The notes under the pieces were generated by a model that saw nothing but the letters and a program-made list of their open reading frames with translations, was not told the origin of the DNA and searched no databases. This document shows positions 21,898 to 31,835 of a stretch of DNA of 64,000 nucleotides, piece by piece (within the stretch, counting starts at the first letter, position 1; the number at the start of each line of letters is the position of its first letter). Source of the stretch: Euclidia mi (taxonomy: Eukaryota; Arthropoda; Insecta; Lepidoptera; Erebidae); NCBI GenBank assembly GCA_944739405.2, contig OX123186.2, positions 15,183,552 through 15,247,551 on the forward strand, in the 5' to 3' direction. Made by a program: the position numbers and the translations under genes.

Positions 21898-22830
21898 AAA
21901 CCGGTCAAGTGCGAGTCAAACTCGCGCACCGAGGGTTCCGTACAAACCTGTAGGTATATATAATTATTTAAAAAATTATTTAATGTAACCAAAAATTTAA
22001 GGTTTTCGATGTTTTTCCTATGTGCTATAAAACGTTGCTTTATGCCAAATTTCAAGATTCTCGACTGATTCTTGACTGTTCTCGAAGTACCCTTAAGTTT
22101 TGACTTGAGCATTTGATATGAATTTCAATTTTATGTCTCTACGGGTTCATGAGGAACAGGAACCTTTAAAATTATTAAAAATATTTTAACTATATGATGT
22201 CACTAAAAGTTTACGGTTTTTTGATTTTTTTTCCTTTATTTGTACTATAAGACGTTTATTCGTACCAAATTTCAAGAATCTGTGTTCACGGGAAGTACCC
22301 TGTAGGTTTTGATTCTCTTACCAGAGTAGTTGCGAGTATGAAAATATGCTAAAATTGCTGTTTCCTTTGATTGCGTTGAGATAGAAGTTTGATCTTGTTA
22401 CAGCTTAAACGTTTTATAGACTTGATTATTTGATATGAATTTCAATTTAATAACTTGACACGTTCATGAGGAAAGGGGTAGTACCTTTAAAATAAATACA
22501 AATAGTTTAATATGATGTTACTAAAAATTTACAGCTTTCGCAATTTTTTCTTTATCTATGCCATAAGTCATTGCTTCGTACCAAATTTCAAGATTCTGAG
22601 TTCCCTGTAGGAAATTTGCAGCGTAAACGTCTGTATCTTTTGATTGCTTTGGGTTAGATGTTTGATTTTTCACAGCTTCATGGGACAGTAGACTTAACTA
22701 TTAGATATAAATTTCAGTTTGATACCTTCACGCGTTTCTGAGAAAATGGGTCTTGACAGACGGACGGACAACAAAGTGATCCTATAAGGGTTCCGTGTTT
22801 TCATTTCGAGGTACGAAAACCTAAAAATGG
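21898..22830. repeat. Widespread insect repeat with three internal subunits
   Basis: It opens 'ccggtcaagtgcgagtcaaa' and closes 'gacagacggacggacaacaa' then 'tataagggttccgtgttttc'. Inside, a subunit with 'gatatgaatttcaattt' and 'taccaaatttcaaga' recurs about every 270-316 bp (near 22117, 22433, 22703). Relatives occur at 37740-38320, and its end signature at 10800, 11515 and, reversed, 40634. Confidence 0.65.
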
Positions 22831-23163
22831 TTACTCTTGTAATGCATAATAAGTGCCCAGTAGTGGGACAGTTTATAATATTTAATTGTACGAGGCTAAT
22901 GACGGTGCATGCATACTTGCTTACTAGGCCAGGCGGGCCGTTTACAGTTAGCGGGATACTATCAAATTGCACACAATAGCAGCATCGCCTCGCCTACTTG
23001 GCCAGTGAGATCTTGATATGAGGCGATCGACTATAAATATCTATGAAGACATGTCGGTAAGCTAGATGCAGCTTTTAGAGTAGCAATTGGTGTATTCGCC
23101 AAACAAACAATATCAATGGATTGTGCATGTAAAGCCGTTGTTACACGCACTTAATAGAAGGGT

Positions 23164-23165
<2 letters not shown>
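22831..23165. other. SINE scrap, otherwise unassigned
   Basis: 'gcccagtagtgggacagttt' near 22855 is a SINE tail fragment. The rest shows no gene. Confidence 0.4.

Positions 23166-23211
<46 letters not shown>
23166..23211. repeat. (TA)n microsatellite
   Basis: Uninterrupted TA dinucleotides of about 46 bp. The following 23212-23839 is AT-rich with no recognised gene. Confidence 0.95.
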
Positions 23212-23213
<2 letters not shown>

Positions 23214-23839
23214 GCCTATATACCTTTTAGTCATATTTGACAATGGTTTGAAAAATAAAAGAGACAACTATCAATTCTTACTTTCATTTATTCAGTTTGT
23301 CACAAGAATATATCTTAGATAAAGATACATTTACATTTACCGCCACTCTTGACCATTCTTTTAATAGTCATTGTTTATAAAAGCAGTACGTACTATATCA
23401 TATTTATAATATTGGGTAGCAAGGTTGGTGGTAGTTCAATATATCAAATATAACATTAATAGAATGGATTAGCAACAATATAATTTAGTAATATTGACCA
23501 CATATTTTATTATTATTCTAGGTATATTTACTATGGATATATTCAATATTTACCACTGTAATATTCATCACATGTACATATAATTGATATGGCTTGTTTC
23601 ACAGCATATGAATCGATTCTATTATATGATGTCCCAAGTACTAAAATTATAACATCTCACAACTAACAAAACTACCCACAATATCAATTATACAATAGCT
23701 ACATTGTATTACATTGCTTCTACATTATAACTATTGACAAAACTCTAAATAACACTACAGAAGCAATATAGAATTGTGAAGCACAATAATATAATAGTCA
23801 GAATTATATCGTACCTTAGTTAGCCGTTACCGGAGCGAA

Positions 23840-24408
23840 ACTGGACATTGAACAGAACCTATTCACCTTTTATACTCTATTTTCCCATTTGACAGTGTCA
23901 AACGTCAAACCAATTTGTATATTTAAAATTGGCAACAATATAATTTTAAAACATACAATCCGTTTATGTTCATTTACAATATGTTTAGGCTATAGCCTAA
24001 ACATATTGTAAATGAACTAACTAAATTAACTATGTATACATAGTTAATGATACAATGTATATGGTTATATCTTGTTAGATACATATGTGAAAAAGTCTAA
24101 AATCGATTTATTTGTAACTTAACTTAAAAACTAAAGTAGAAATAACAATGATATAAATTCTAGCCAGATTTATAACGGTTTGATATCCGAGCTTTTACTG
24201 GGATAATAAATACATTTAGGTACTTACAAACGGGACACACATATTTTAGACATACTTACTTTGATATATTTTTGAATATCTTTACAATATATTTCAACTA
24301 ATCTATCACACTCATTCGTACTTGTTGCGTTTAAGCTCAGCAAACGTTTTTCATCTGCAGTGCCTTTTGCATGTTGACATTTAAAACACATCAACTAAGG
24401 GTAAGCTT
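23840..24408 (+). repeat. Long direct repeat flanking a LINE, copy 1 (569 bp)
   Basis: It runs from ACTGGACATTGAACAG to AACTAAGGGTAAGCTT and matches 27122-27653 closely over its length. It differs mainly by a ~45-bp palindromic insertion (see 23969-24018) and small indels. Together the copies bracket the minus-strand LINE 24409-27121. Confidence 0.9.
23969..24018. repeat. Perfect 50-bp palindrome (25-bp arms, no loop)
   Basis: Left arm 23969-23993 and right arm 23994-24018 are exact reverse complements. The sister copy at 27122-27653 has only the left half followed by 'ctatacatagttaatg', so the right half was added in this copy. Confidence 0.92.
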
Positions 24409-24995
24409 ACGGGCCCAATAAGAGCAGGTCATTGGGTCGGGCAATAATTGCCCTAAGGCGGTTGGACCGAAGGCGTGTTGCGCAGGCCACTAAATCTCTG
24501 TCAACACGAGCCAGGGGAGACCCCCGGCGAACCGAGGGAGCCCCAGCTCTGTGAAGCCAGCGACACGGACGGCGACTTACGTGCGGCCTGCGATGGTCTA
24601 GGTGGCGTGGTAGTGGTGGTGTTGTGTCGGCATCTGGTTAGATGCCGACGTCGTGATCAGGCTGGAACCTTGGCGTGCGCTGTTGCGGTGGTCGTCCGCG
24701 CGCGCGCATAATGTGCGTATTCTGTAGCGATACGCGCAGATGCCGCACGGAAATGGGCGGCCACCTGCAACAGAGGGGTAAAAGGTTGTCTGTTTAGGTA
24801 GGACGGCGGTTACCCGGGGCGACCGGAGTGTCCGCAGAGTCGTCGTGGTTGGCGATGAGGTCGCGAGGCAGCTTCTTCTTGTCCAGGGACGAGCGTGCCA
24901 GGGGGCCAGGTCCCGGACGTGGTCCCAGGCCGAGGCGTTGGCTCGCTCGAAAATCCCCACAGACAGACGGTGGATGTAGGCGTCCAGGCTCTTGA

Positions 24996-26576
24996 TCAGG
25001 TGTCCCGCTGGATGACTTCGTTCCTCACGTAGCGAGGAGCTTGTACGGCGGCGCGCAGCGACAGTGACTGCTGCGCGCGGGGGCGAATGCGGCTCGACTC
25101 GCTAGTGAGGGCGAACCAAGCGGGCGCGGCGTAGGTGAGCCGGGTGCGCACATAAGATTTGTACACACCCAGCTTTGCTCGCAGAGGCAGGTGAGAGGAG
25201 ATCACTGGACGCAGTAGCGCTCTGGTTGCGCGTACCTGTGCGACGACGTTGCGGACGTGCGGCTTCATGGACGGCATGGAACGGTCGATGGTGATCCCCA
25301 GGTATTTCACCTTCCGGGTCCAGGGGATGTACTCAACCTGGAGTTTGAGTGGCAGTGGATGGAGCTGCTTGCTGCTGATGTGGATGGCCTGTGACTTACC
25401 CACGTTCACCGACAGTCGCCACTGCGATAGCCAGCGGGGGAGTAGGTCGAGGGTGCGCTGCATCCTTTTGGCAGCGTGGGTGACGTTGACGCTGGTGGAG
25501 ATGAACGCCGCGTCGTCGGTATAGAGCGCCAGCTCGGCGCCCTCGGCGACGGGGATGTCGTCGGTGAACCCGGTGTAAAGCACAGGCGAGAGGCATGAGC
25601 CCTGCGGGACTCCAGCAGAGATGGTGCGGACGTCAGACAGCTCCTGTTCCACTACCACTCGGAATATCCGGTTGTTTAGGAACGAGGAGACCTCGTTTAC
25701 TACATGGCGAGGCGCTGTGGACGACAACAGCTTGTACAGCAGACCGGAGTGCCACACTCAGTCGAACGCTTTCTGGATATAGAGGAATACTGCTACGGCG
25801 TGCTCGCGCTTGTTGCGCGCCGCCGTTATCCGATGCAGAACCCTCGAAAATTGCAGTGTTGTGGAGTATTCAGACCTGAACTCGAATTGTTCCGGTTTTG
25901 GAGTGATGTGCGGTGTGAGGTGCCGCAGCAGGAGTCTCTCGAACACCTTCGAGATCGTGGGCAGGAGAGTGATCGGCCGATAGCTCCCCGGCTTCAGAGT
26001 GTTTTTGTCCGGCTTCAGCAGTATGATAATGCGGCCCTCCTTCCAGCAGGCGGGGAAGGCGCCTGTGCGAACGATCCCTGTAAACAGGCACGCCAACGCT
26101 GCCACGGTACGATGCGGCAGGTTGCGCAGCGCTGCGGTAGGTATCCCATCCGCCCCAGGGGCCTTCCGGGGCTGGGTCTGCCGTATGGCGCGCTGCACCA
26201 TTCCGGGGGAGAAGAAGATGGGGTTCTCTTCGGGAGCTATCGGCGTGGCAAAGTATTCCCGAAGGTGTGTCTCGACTGCTGCGGCGTGTTCTGTGTCCAA
26301 AATCGGGTTAGGTCTGAACTCGCCCTCGAGGTGGTCGGCTAGGATAGCTGCTCGGTATGCTGCTTTATAGCACGGTGTTCCGTCGGCGTGTAGTAGCGGG
26401 CGCACTGGAGCTGGGGTGTTGGTGAGGCGATGGCATAGTCGATGGATCGACGACCAGTCGTCGCGAGAGTCCTCGATCAGTCGCTCTCGGCGGTGTGAGT
26501 CCTCAAATCGCCCTTCACTCTCTCCGTCAGCCGGTTGAGTTGCGTCTTCAATGTAGGGCATCGCGTGGTCAGCCAC
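24996..26576 (-). pseudogene. Jockey-type LINE reverse transcriptase
   Basis: The frame 26576-25758 carries PRKAPGADGIPTAALRNLPH, GAFPACWKEGRIIILLKPD, SYRPITLLPTISKVFERLLL, and EQFEFRSEYSTTLQ (normally EQFGFR), then VFLYIQKAFD and a stop where Arg-Val-Trp is usual. The frame 25757-24996 continues VWHSGLLYKLL, GVPQGSCLSPVLYTGFTDD and the active site LYTDDAAF (Thr in place of the usual Ala of YADD), then KVKYLGITIDRSM and YKSYVRTRLTYAAPAWF. A frameshift near 25000 moves the last ~120 residues to the next frame. One stop and the frameshift mark it as dead. Confidence 0.87.
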
Positions 26577-26608
26577 TGTCGCCTACGTAGACAGTGGTCT
26601 ACGTAGGC
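26573..26608. repeat. Compound inverted repeat in LINE linker
   Basis: GCCTACGTAGAC (26581-26592) and GTCTACGTAGGC (26597-26608) are exact inverted repeats with a 4-nt spacer. CCACTGTC/GACAGTGG (26573-26580, 26591-26598) overlaps them. Confidence 0.85.
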
Positions 26609-26731
26609 GCCGCTTGTCAGCTATCAGTTTTGCAATGTGTGCCGGCAGAGTAGATAGACGTAGTAGACGTCGGCTGCGGAGCTGATGGGGCGAGTCGGTG
26701 TGGTGGTCTCCATCGTATCCTTAAATTTAGT

Positions 26732-27121
26732 CTAATCCGGTTTAGGACGTGGCGCTTGAGGGACGATACGGGTTGGCTGCTGCTGTGCGACGACGAGTAT
26801 TGGTTGGTGGTCCAACTGTAGCTCGTCGTCGAGTACTTCTTGGTGGAGCTGTAACTGGCAGTGCGAGACGTTGTGGACGACGATGTCTATGACGTCAGGC
26901 ATGTGAGTTTGCGTATCCGGGTAATATGTAGGTACCTCCGGACCCGCAACGATGTATCCGTGTGCTTCAGCGTCGTAGAAGAGTCGTACACCCGGTGCGT
27001 TGGTGGTCGACGAGTTCCACGCTGGGTGCTTGCAGTTGAAGTCGCTCACAATGACGACCGGGTGAGGCGCTTGGAGGATGGTCCGCAGTTCGGCGACGTC
27101 TATGTTCACTGCGGGCGACTT
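26732..27121 (-). pseudogene. Jockey-type LINE endonuclease, C-terminal half
   Basis: The minus-strand frame carries VVIVSDFNCKHPAWNS (the GDFN motif has become SDFN), then RLFYDAEAHGYIVAGPEVPT, PDVIDIVV and LDHQPILV (the S-D-H block appears as L-D-H). It would be the target-nicking domain. The N-terminal Glu motif is absent because of 5' truncation at 27121. The stop at 26732 separates it from the RT, which in intact relatives is continuous. Confidence 0.8.
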
Positions 27122-27653
27122 ACTGGACATTGAACAGAACCTATTCACCTTTTATACTGTATTTTCCCGTTTGACAGTGTCAAACGTCAAATAAATTTGT
27201 CTATTTAAAATTGGCAACATTATAAATTTAAAACATACAATCCGTTTATGTTCATCTACAATATGTTTAGGCTATACATAGTTAATGATACAATATATAT
27301 GGTTATATCTTGTTAGATACAAATATGGAAAAGTCTAAAATCGATTTTATTGTAACTTAACCTAAAAACTAAAGTAGAAATAACAATGATATAAATTCTA
27401 GCCAGATTTATAACGGTTTGATATCCGAGCTTTTACTGGGATAATAAATACATAGGTACTTACAAACGGGACACACATATTTTAGACATACTTACTTTGA
27501 TATATTTTTGAATATCTTTACAATATATTTCAACTAATCTATCACACTCATTCGTACTTGTTGCGTTTAAGCTCAGCAAACGTTTTAGTGAAATTTCATC
27601 TGCAGTGCCTTTTGCATGTTGACATTTTAAAAACATCAACTAAGGGTAAGCTT
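27122..27653 (+). repeat. Long direct repeat flanking a LINE, copy 2 (~532 bp)
   Basis: Partner of 23840-24408. This copy lacks the palindromic insertion and is the likely ancestral form at that point. Downstream 27654-28223 is AT-rich with no recognised gene. Confidence 0.9.
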
Positions 27654-28223
27654 TTCTAAGATATTTGTTTCTATAATTATGTAGGCAGCATAACGAAAGG
27701 TCAGCTAACAAATCCAACATATAAGTACCTACTACGTTACTTATAACTTGGATTCGTAATGCGATACCCTTATCTTGGCAAGCAGTCCACACAATGACAT
27801 GTAGTAAACAGAACTCCGCAATGAAGTTTAAAGCATAAACATGCACGATATTAGTCAAAACTAGCACAAGTATAACAATTCAAAACTACGCCCAATAAAC
27901 TATTAGGGTGCAAACATCAATTTTGTAAGTACGCTATTATGAGTCGGCGAACGATGCCAAAAGTAGTAGCTGTCTGGACACTTTAGTCAATCCTCTAGTA
28001 ACAGAACTTTTAGACAGATAAACACTGCGCAGCACCTTTCACATACGTATTGTTTTTATGAATTGAAATTACCACATTATTCATCCTATTTCACCGAAAA
28101 TTTTCGCAGTTTTAAACCTGTTCATGTACAGTTCTTAACAAATGAGAATATTTAATTTTCTTGAATGTGTGTATTTTATGAGGAATGATGGCGTTGTTTG
28201 TGAATACACACTGTAGTAAATGA

Positions 28224-28236
28224 AGAATAATGTAAG
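28224..28236. repeat. Candidate Penelope target duplication (left)
   Basis: AGAATAATGTAAG here is repeated exactly at 30415-30427 on the far side of the element. Confidence 0.6.
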
Positions 28237-28631
28237 CTAATGGAAGGAAAGAGGAACCCACCACGCACCCTCGAATTGACCACCCCAACTATTGCAATAG
28301 AAAAAGGTTGACAATATCGAACTCCTCTAAAAGGATAAGGGATATAGGAATGGTATGGGTTCCAGGAAGATACCTGACTTGCAGTATCCCGCTGTATGCG
28401 CCGACTATTCTTCGACACGTGTTTCGCCTCTGCACGAGGCATCCTCAGGAACGATGGGCAACGACTGAGCGCTTTCCAACCGTGGGCATGTATTATAAAC
28501 GATTGTACTTTCTAATCCCCTCCCTCCGTTGCTCGACTGATGTGAGTCATTATGACGGTGTGCGAATATATTCAGCAGTGGGGACCCGTTAAAGTTGGTT
28601 TGATCGTTCAGTAATGTATGCTTGTCCCGCT
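28237..28631. repeat. 395-bp inverted repeat, left arm
   Basis: Exact reverse complement of 29975-30369 as far as I can read. It contains the coding end of the Penelope ORF (GIY-YIG C-terminus), its stop and the 3' end. Confidence 0.93.
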
Positions 28632-29988
28632 TTAAAATCTCTAATTGTTCCAATACGCACATTCTAATACCCTTTTGACAAGTGTGTATGACGTCAAATG
28701 AATGTCCGCTATTTAAGGTATGACCCGATTCAAGTAAATGTTCGGCAAAATGAGACTTTTCCGGCTGGTTGTTTCTAAACGCCGCTAAATGTTCTTTATA
28801 TCTCAGCTCAAAACTTCGACCCGTCTGTCCTATGTACTTATTTTGGCATTGGTCGCATGTTAAGCAGTAAATACCGGACTTTTTGTTCTTGCATACTTTA
28901 TCTTTACCATTGCAAAGAAATTTTAACGTTTTGTATGGTTTATAGGCTGATCTGATACCGTTCCTCCTCAGTATACGCGCCATACGGTCAGTTATGCTTC
29001 CAAAATAGGTAAGAACAGCGGTATTATTTATAGGTTCTTTTATAGAGGGATATAAAAGTGACTTGGACATTCTAAGTTGTTTTCCTCTAATCATCTTGTC
29101 AATTAGGCGTTTACTATACCCGTTGGATTGCGCTATATGATAAATAATATTTAATTCTCTGTTATATGATTCTATATTCAGTGGTACATTTAATAATCTA
29201 TGAATCATACTGTGAAATGCTGCCATTTTGTGTTGCGATGGATGACAGGACGATGCTGGTATTGTACTATCTGTATACGTCGGTTTACGATAAATTTCAA
29301 ATGAGTGTGAGGTACCCTCCCTTTTGATAGTCAAATCTAAGAAGTTTATTGAGCTGTTTTGTTCTATCTCCAATTCGAACTTAATTTTGGGGTGTATACT
29401 ATTAATTCTTGTAAGAAAACAGTGAAGCTGACGTTCTGTGCCCTTCCAAGCCAGCAAAATATCGTCCACGAATCTATAATAATATAAGATGTTCGGTTCT
29501 TTTACCAAATGCTCGTGTTCGTAGTTATTCATAAAGATATCTGCTAACAACGGACTAAGCGGTGAACCCATGGCCAAACCCTCTTTCTGTAAGTAGTACT
29601 CGTTGTTGAATTGAAAATAATTTTGTTTACTGCATAACTCGGTTAATTTCAAAATATTCTGAATCTGTTCTGGGTGTATTCTATTTCTTCCTAGCAGATT
29701 TTTAATTATAACTAAACATTCTTTATACGGGACATTTGTAAATAAGCTTTTTACATCCAAAGACACGAGTTTTGTGTTTCTAGGTAGACAGATGTGTTTT
29801 ATTTTGCTAATCAAATCATAACTATTTTTCAGGCTGTATTTTGCGGTGAATGACGTCTTCTCTTTAATCAATCCGTTTAAATATTTCGCTAATTTATAAG
29901 CTGGAGCGTTGACATATGAGACGACTGGACGGATGGGCACCTGATCTTTATGTATTTTTGGTAAACCATACAACAGCGGGACAAGCAT
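28405..29988 (-). CDS. Penelope-like reverse transcriptase / GIY-YIG endonuclease, N-truncated but open
   Basis: An intact 527-codon frame. The RT part carries LYGLPKIHK (7-14), RPVVSYVNAPAYKLAKYL, SLDVKSLFTNVP (first catalytic Asp, ~76-87), EGLAMGSPLSPLLADIFM (~136-153), the catalytic FVDDILL (173-179), NFLDLTI and YRKPTYTD. After a basic linker come the GIY-YIG motifs SGIYCLTC (371-378) and YIGQTGRSFELRYKEHL (386-402), typical of animal Penelope/Athena proteins including the CX2-5C insertion (CDQC). Full-length relatives are ~750-850 residues, so ~250-300 N-terminal residues are missing. The Met start lies at the join with the inverted arm (ATG at 29986-29988) and is probably fortuitous. 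The C-terminus extends into the left repeat, with TGA near 28405. It makes cDNA and nicks target DNA. No stop inside suggests recent insertion. Confidence 0.9.
   Translation of the reverse strand: MLVPLLYGLPKIHKDQVPIRPVVSYVNAPAYKLAKYLNGLIKEKTSFTAKYSLKNSYDLISKIKHICLPRNTKLVSLDVKSLFTNVPYKECLVIIKNLLGRNRIHPEQIQNILKLTELCSKQNYFQFNNEYYLQKEGLAMGSPLSPLLADIFMNNYEHEHLVKEPNILYYYRFVDDILLAWKGTERQLHCFLTRINSIHPKIKFELEIEQNSSINFLDLTIKREGTSHSFEIYRKPTYTDSTIPASSCHPSQHKMAAFHSMIHRLLNVPLNIESYNRELNIIYHIAQSNGYSKRLIDKMIRGKQLRMSKSLLYPSIKEPINNTAVLTYFGSITDRMARILRRNGIRSAYKPYKTLKFLCNGKDKVCKNKKSGIYCLTCDQCQNKYIGQTGRSFELRYKEHLAAFRNNQPEKSHFAEHLLESGHTLNSGHSFDVIHTCQKGIRMCVLEQLEILKRDKHTLLNDQTNFNGSPLLNIFAHRHNDSHQSSNGGRGLESTIVYNTCPRLESAQSLPIVPEDASCRGETRVEE
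28414..28448 (-). ncRNA. Hammerhead-like ribozyme motif (left arm)
   Basis: The minus strand reads CTGAGGA, a 5-bp stem GCCTC/GAGGC with loop GTGCA, then GAAAC and ACGTGTC. This fits the compact hammerhead layout (CUGANGA, stem II, GAAA, very short palindromic stem III, UC cleavage site) known from Penelope-like elements. Stem I outside the core is weak (UUC/GAA). Confidence 0.55.
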
Positions 29989-30369
29989 ACATTACTGAAC
30001 GATCAAACCAACTTTAACGGGTCCCCACTGCTGAATATATTCGCACACCGTCATAATGACTCACATCAGTCGAGCAACGGAGGGAGGGGATTAGAAAGTA
30101 CAATCGTTTATAATACATGCCCACGGTTGGAAAGCGCTCAGTCGTTGCCCATCGTTCCTGAGGATGCCTCGTGCAGAGGCGAAACACGTGTCGAAGAATA
30201 GTCGGCGCATACAGCGGGATACTGCAAGTCAGGTATCTTCCTGGAACCCATACCATTCCTATATCCCTTATCCTTTTAGAGGAGTTCGATATTGTCAACC
30301 TTTTTCTATTGCAATAGTTGGGGTGGTCAATTCGAGGGTGCGTGGTGGGTTCCTCTTTCCTTCCATTAG
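29975..30369. repeat. 395-bp inverted repeat, right arm
   Basis: Head-to-head copy of the element's 3' end. Its inner border falls at AGCGGGACAAGC, a few bases inside the ORF start, where the body (CTGTTGTATGG...) is joined with an AGCGGGA-type overlap. Confidence 0.93.
30158..30192 (+). ncRNA. Hammerhead-like ribozyme motif (right arm)
   Basis: The same core as 28414-28448 on the opposite strand: CTGAGGA at 30158, stem GCCTC/GAGGC, GAAAC at 30181, GTGTC ending 30192. A transcript of either strand through the whole element would carry one active-sense and one antisense copy. Confidence 0.55.
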
Positions 30370-30427
30370 GTTACAATGGAGTTCCGCCAAGTAACGCCTG
30401 ATTCAATCAACTATAGAATAATGTAAG

Positions 30428-31822
30428 GTTAGTGCAACCAATGGTAAGACAATCCAGTCTCGTCACAAGCTATGTCTATAGAGAGCTTAGCAGTACTTAC
30501 TCAAACAGGTGGATACGATGCAGTTTCCAAGCATGTTGTTATTAGCACTGAATATTTGTATAGTACTCGTTTAATATATTACTATCAAAGGAACATATAA
30601 ACATATACCTAGTATATATGTACTACATTATTACCACTTGCCTGACTTTGAGTACATTCCATTAGTACCACTATGTTTCGTACAGTACTTGATTGCCACT
30701 ACGAGTAGCCTCAGTGAATCAGTGAGGCTACTCGTCAAGATGCTACAAATTTAGTTCTTATTACAAATTTTTGATTGCATGGATATCTAAGTGTACTGAG
30801 CAGTGAGCGCACTGCTCCTTATGTGGTGGGTTCAATACAATAGGGGACAACAATTTGATTGGTCCAGAAATGTTTTAATCAGATTGTTCTTGATTGATTG
30901 AATGTTTGTAAAGTGTCGCCGCGATGTCCCCATTTAGCGTTTTGTCATTAGCAGGCGTATAATCTTATTTCTAAGCTGCCTGCAAGAAAATAAAGTATTA
31001 TTCTGTTCATAAAACATTTTTCATCATTTACGAGCAGATTAATTCACACCATTAAATTCGACTATAAACCCATTGCAGCAGTGCTAAGCAATACAAAAGA
31101 ATAGTACCAATGTAGGTACCTATTGAATTCAGTGTTAAACAATGCAAGGGTGCCTAGGTAAATATTGAATTCAGTACTAAAATAAATTATATCAATTTTA
31201 TTTTAATTTCATTCGTTTCTTGCATAAGTTCACACTGTCCTGAGTTGTGTTGTGTCCAGTGTTGTCCTGAGTTCGATTGCCGGGGTTTTCTTTACTCTCC
31301 ACTTTTCGCACATTCTACTATGCTATTCTTTAAAAGATTTATTTATGGAATATTTCATTTTATGTGCTTATTATTTAGTGTTAGTGTTAGCACGTTATCA
31401 ATTCATCTCAATGCTCGGAGGTATGAACATGAAGAATATAAAACTGTGGTAGCTTTTACTGAGTCTGCAAAACGTAAAGAGGGAATGTAAAAAAAAATAG
31501 GCTGAAATAAAAGTAAACTTTTTTGAAAGTGCCTTTTGTATCTAGGCCTCTAGGCACATCTGATGTCCTTCGTTAACTTATTTCGTATTGTTTTTATATA
31601 AGTTAATGTGCCCTTGGTGACACAATCGCAATCCTTGAAATGTAGACTTTTTAAGAAAACACCATAATGTGGTTTTTTTACATTGTAAATATAAAACATC
31701 TTCCGTTATTTAGTCAATATTTACCGAATACAACAAACAAAAAATATTATGGCAAGAATCATAACCAAGGGAATAATAATATTTGGTGAACTCAATTGTC
31801 CACACTGAATTCAGTTTATTTA
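30428..31822. other. No gene recognised; one inverted repeat
   Basis: AT-rich. At 30701-30735 ACGAGTAGCCTCA and its exact reverse complement are separated by 9 nt. Overlapping short ORFs near 31245-31490 have no recognisable features. Confidence 0.5.
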
Positions 31823-31835
31823 GAGATAGTCTGCA

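Larger units (their letters stand above)
24409..27121 (-). mobile_element. Jockey-type LINE, 5'-truncated, minus strand
   Basis: GC-rich block with an endonuclease C-terminus (27121-26732), a reverse transcriptase (26576-24996) and a short 3' region to 24409. It begins in the middle of the endonuclease, so it is 5'-truncated. It lies exactly between two long direct repeats, which is unusual for target-primed insertion (typical duplications are 10-20 bp). Several frameshifts and a stop in the RT make it inactive. Confidence 0.85.
28237..30414 (-). mobile_element. Penelope-like element with head-to-head ends
   Basis: A Penelope-like retroelement on the minus strand. One open frame encodes RT plus GIY-YIG endonuclease (29988-28405). 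Perfect 395-bp inverted repeats flank it (28237-28631 and 29975-30369), and 13-bp direct repeats lie outside (28224-28236, 30415-30427). The left arm is the true 3' end of the element. The right arm is an inverted copy of that 3' end joined to a 5'-truncated body. Such inverted partial tandem copies are known for Penelope elements. About 45 bp (30370-30414) between the arm and the right duplication are unexplained. Confidence 0.88.

Noticed and set aside
25704..26370. Plus-strand ORFs of 123-212 codons
   Set aside because: They are antisense shadows of the minus-strand LINE reverse transcriptase.
30014..30298. Identical 94-codon ORFs at 28308-28592 (plus) and 30014-30298 (minus) as a duplicated gene
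   Set aside because: They are antisense readings of the Penelope inverted arms; the real coding strand is the RT/GIY-YIG frame.
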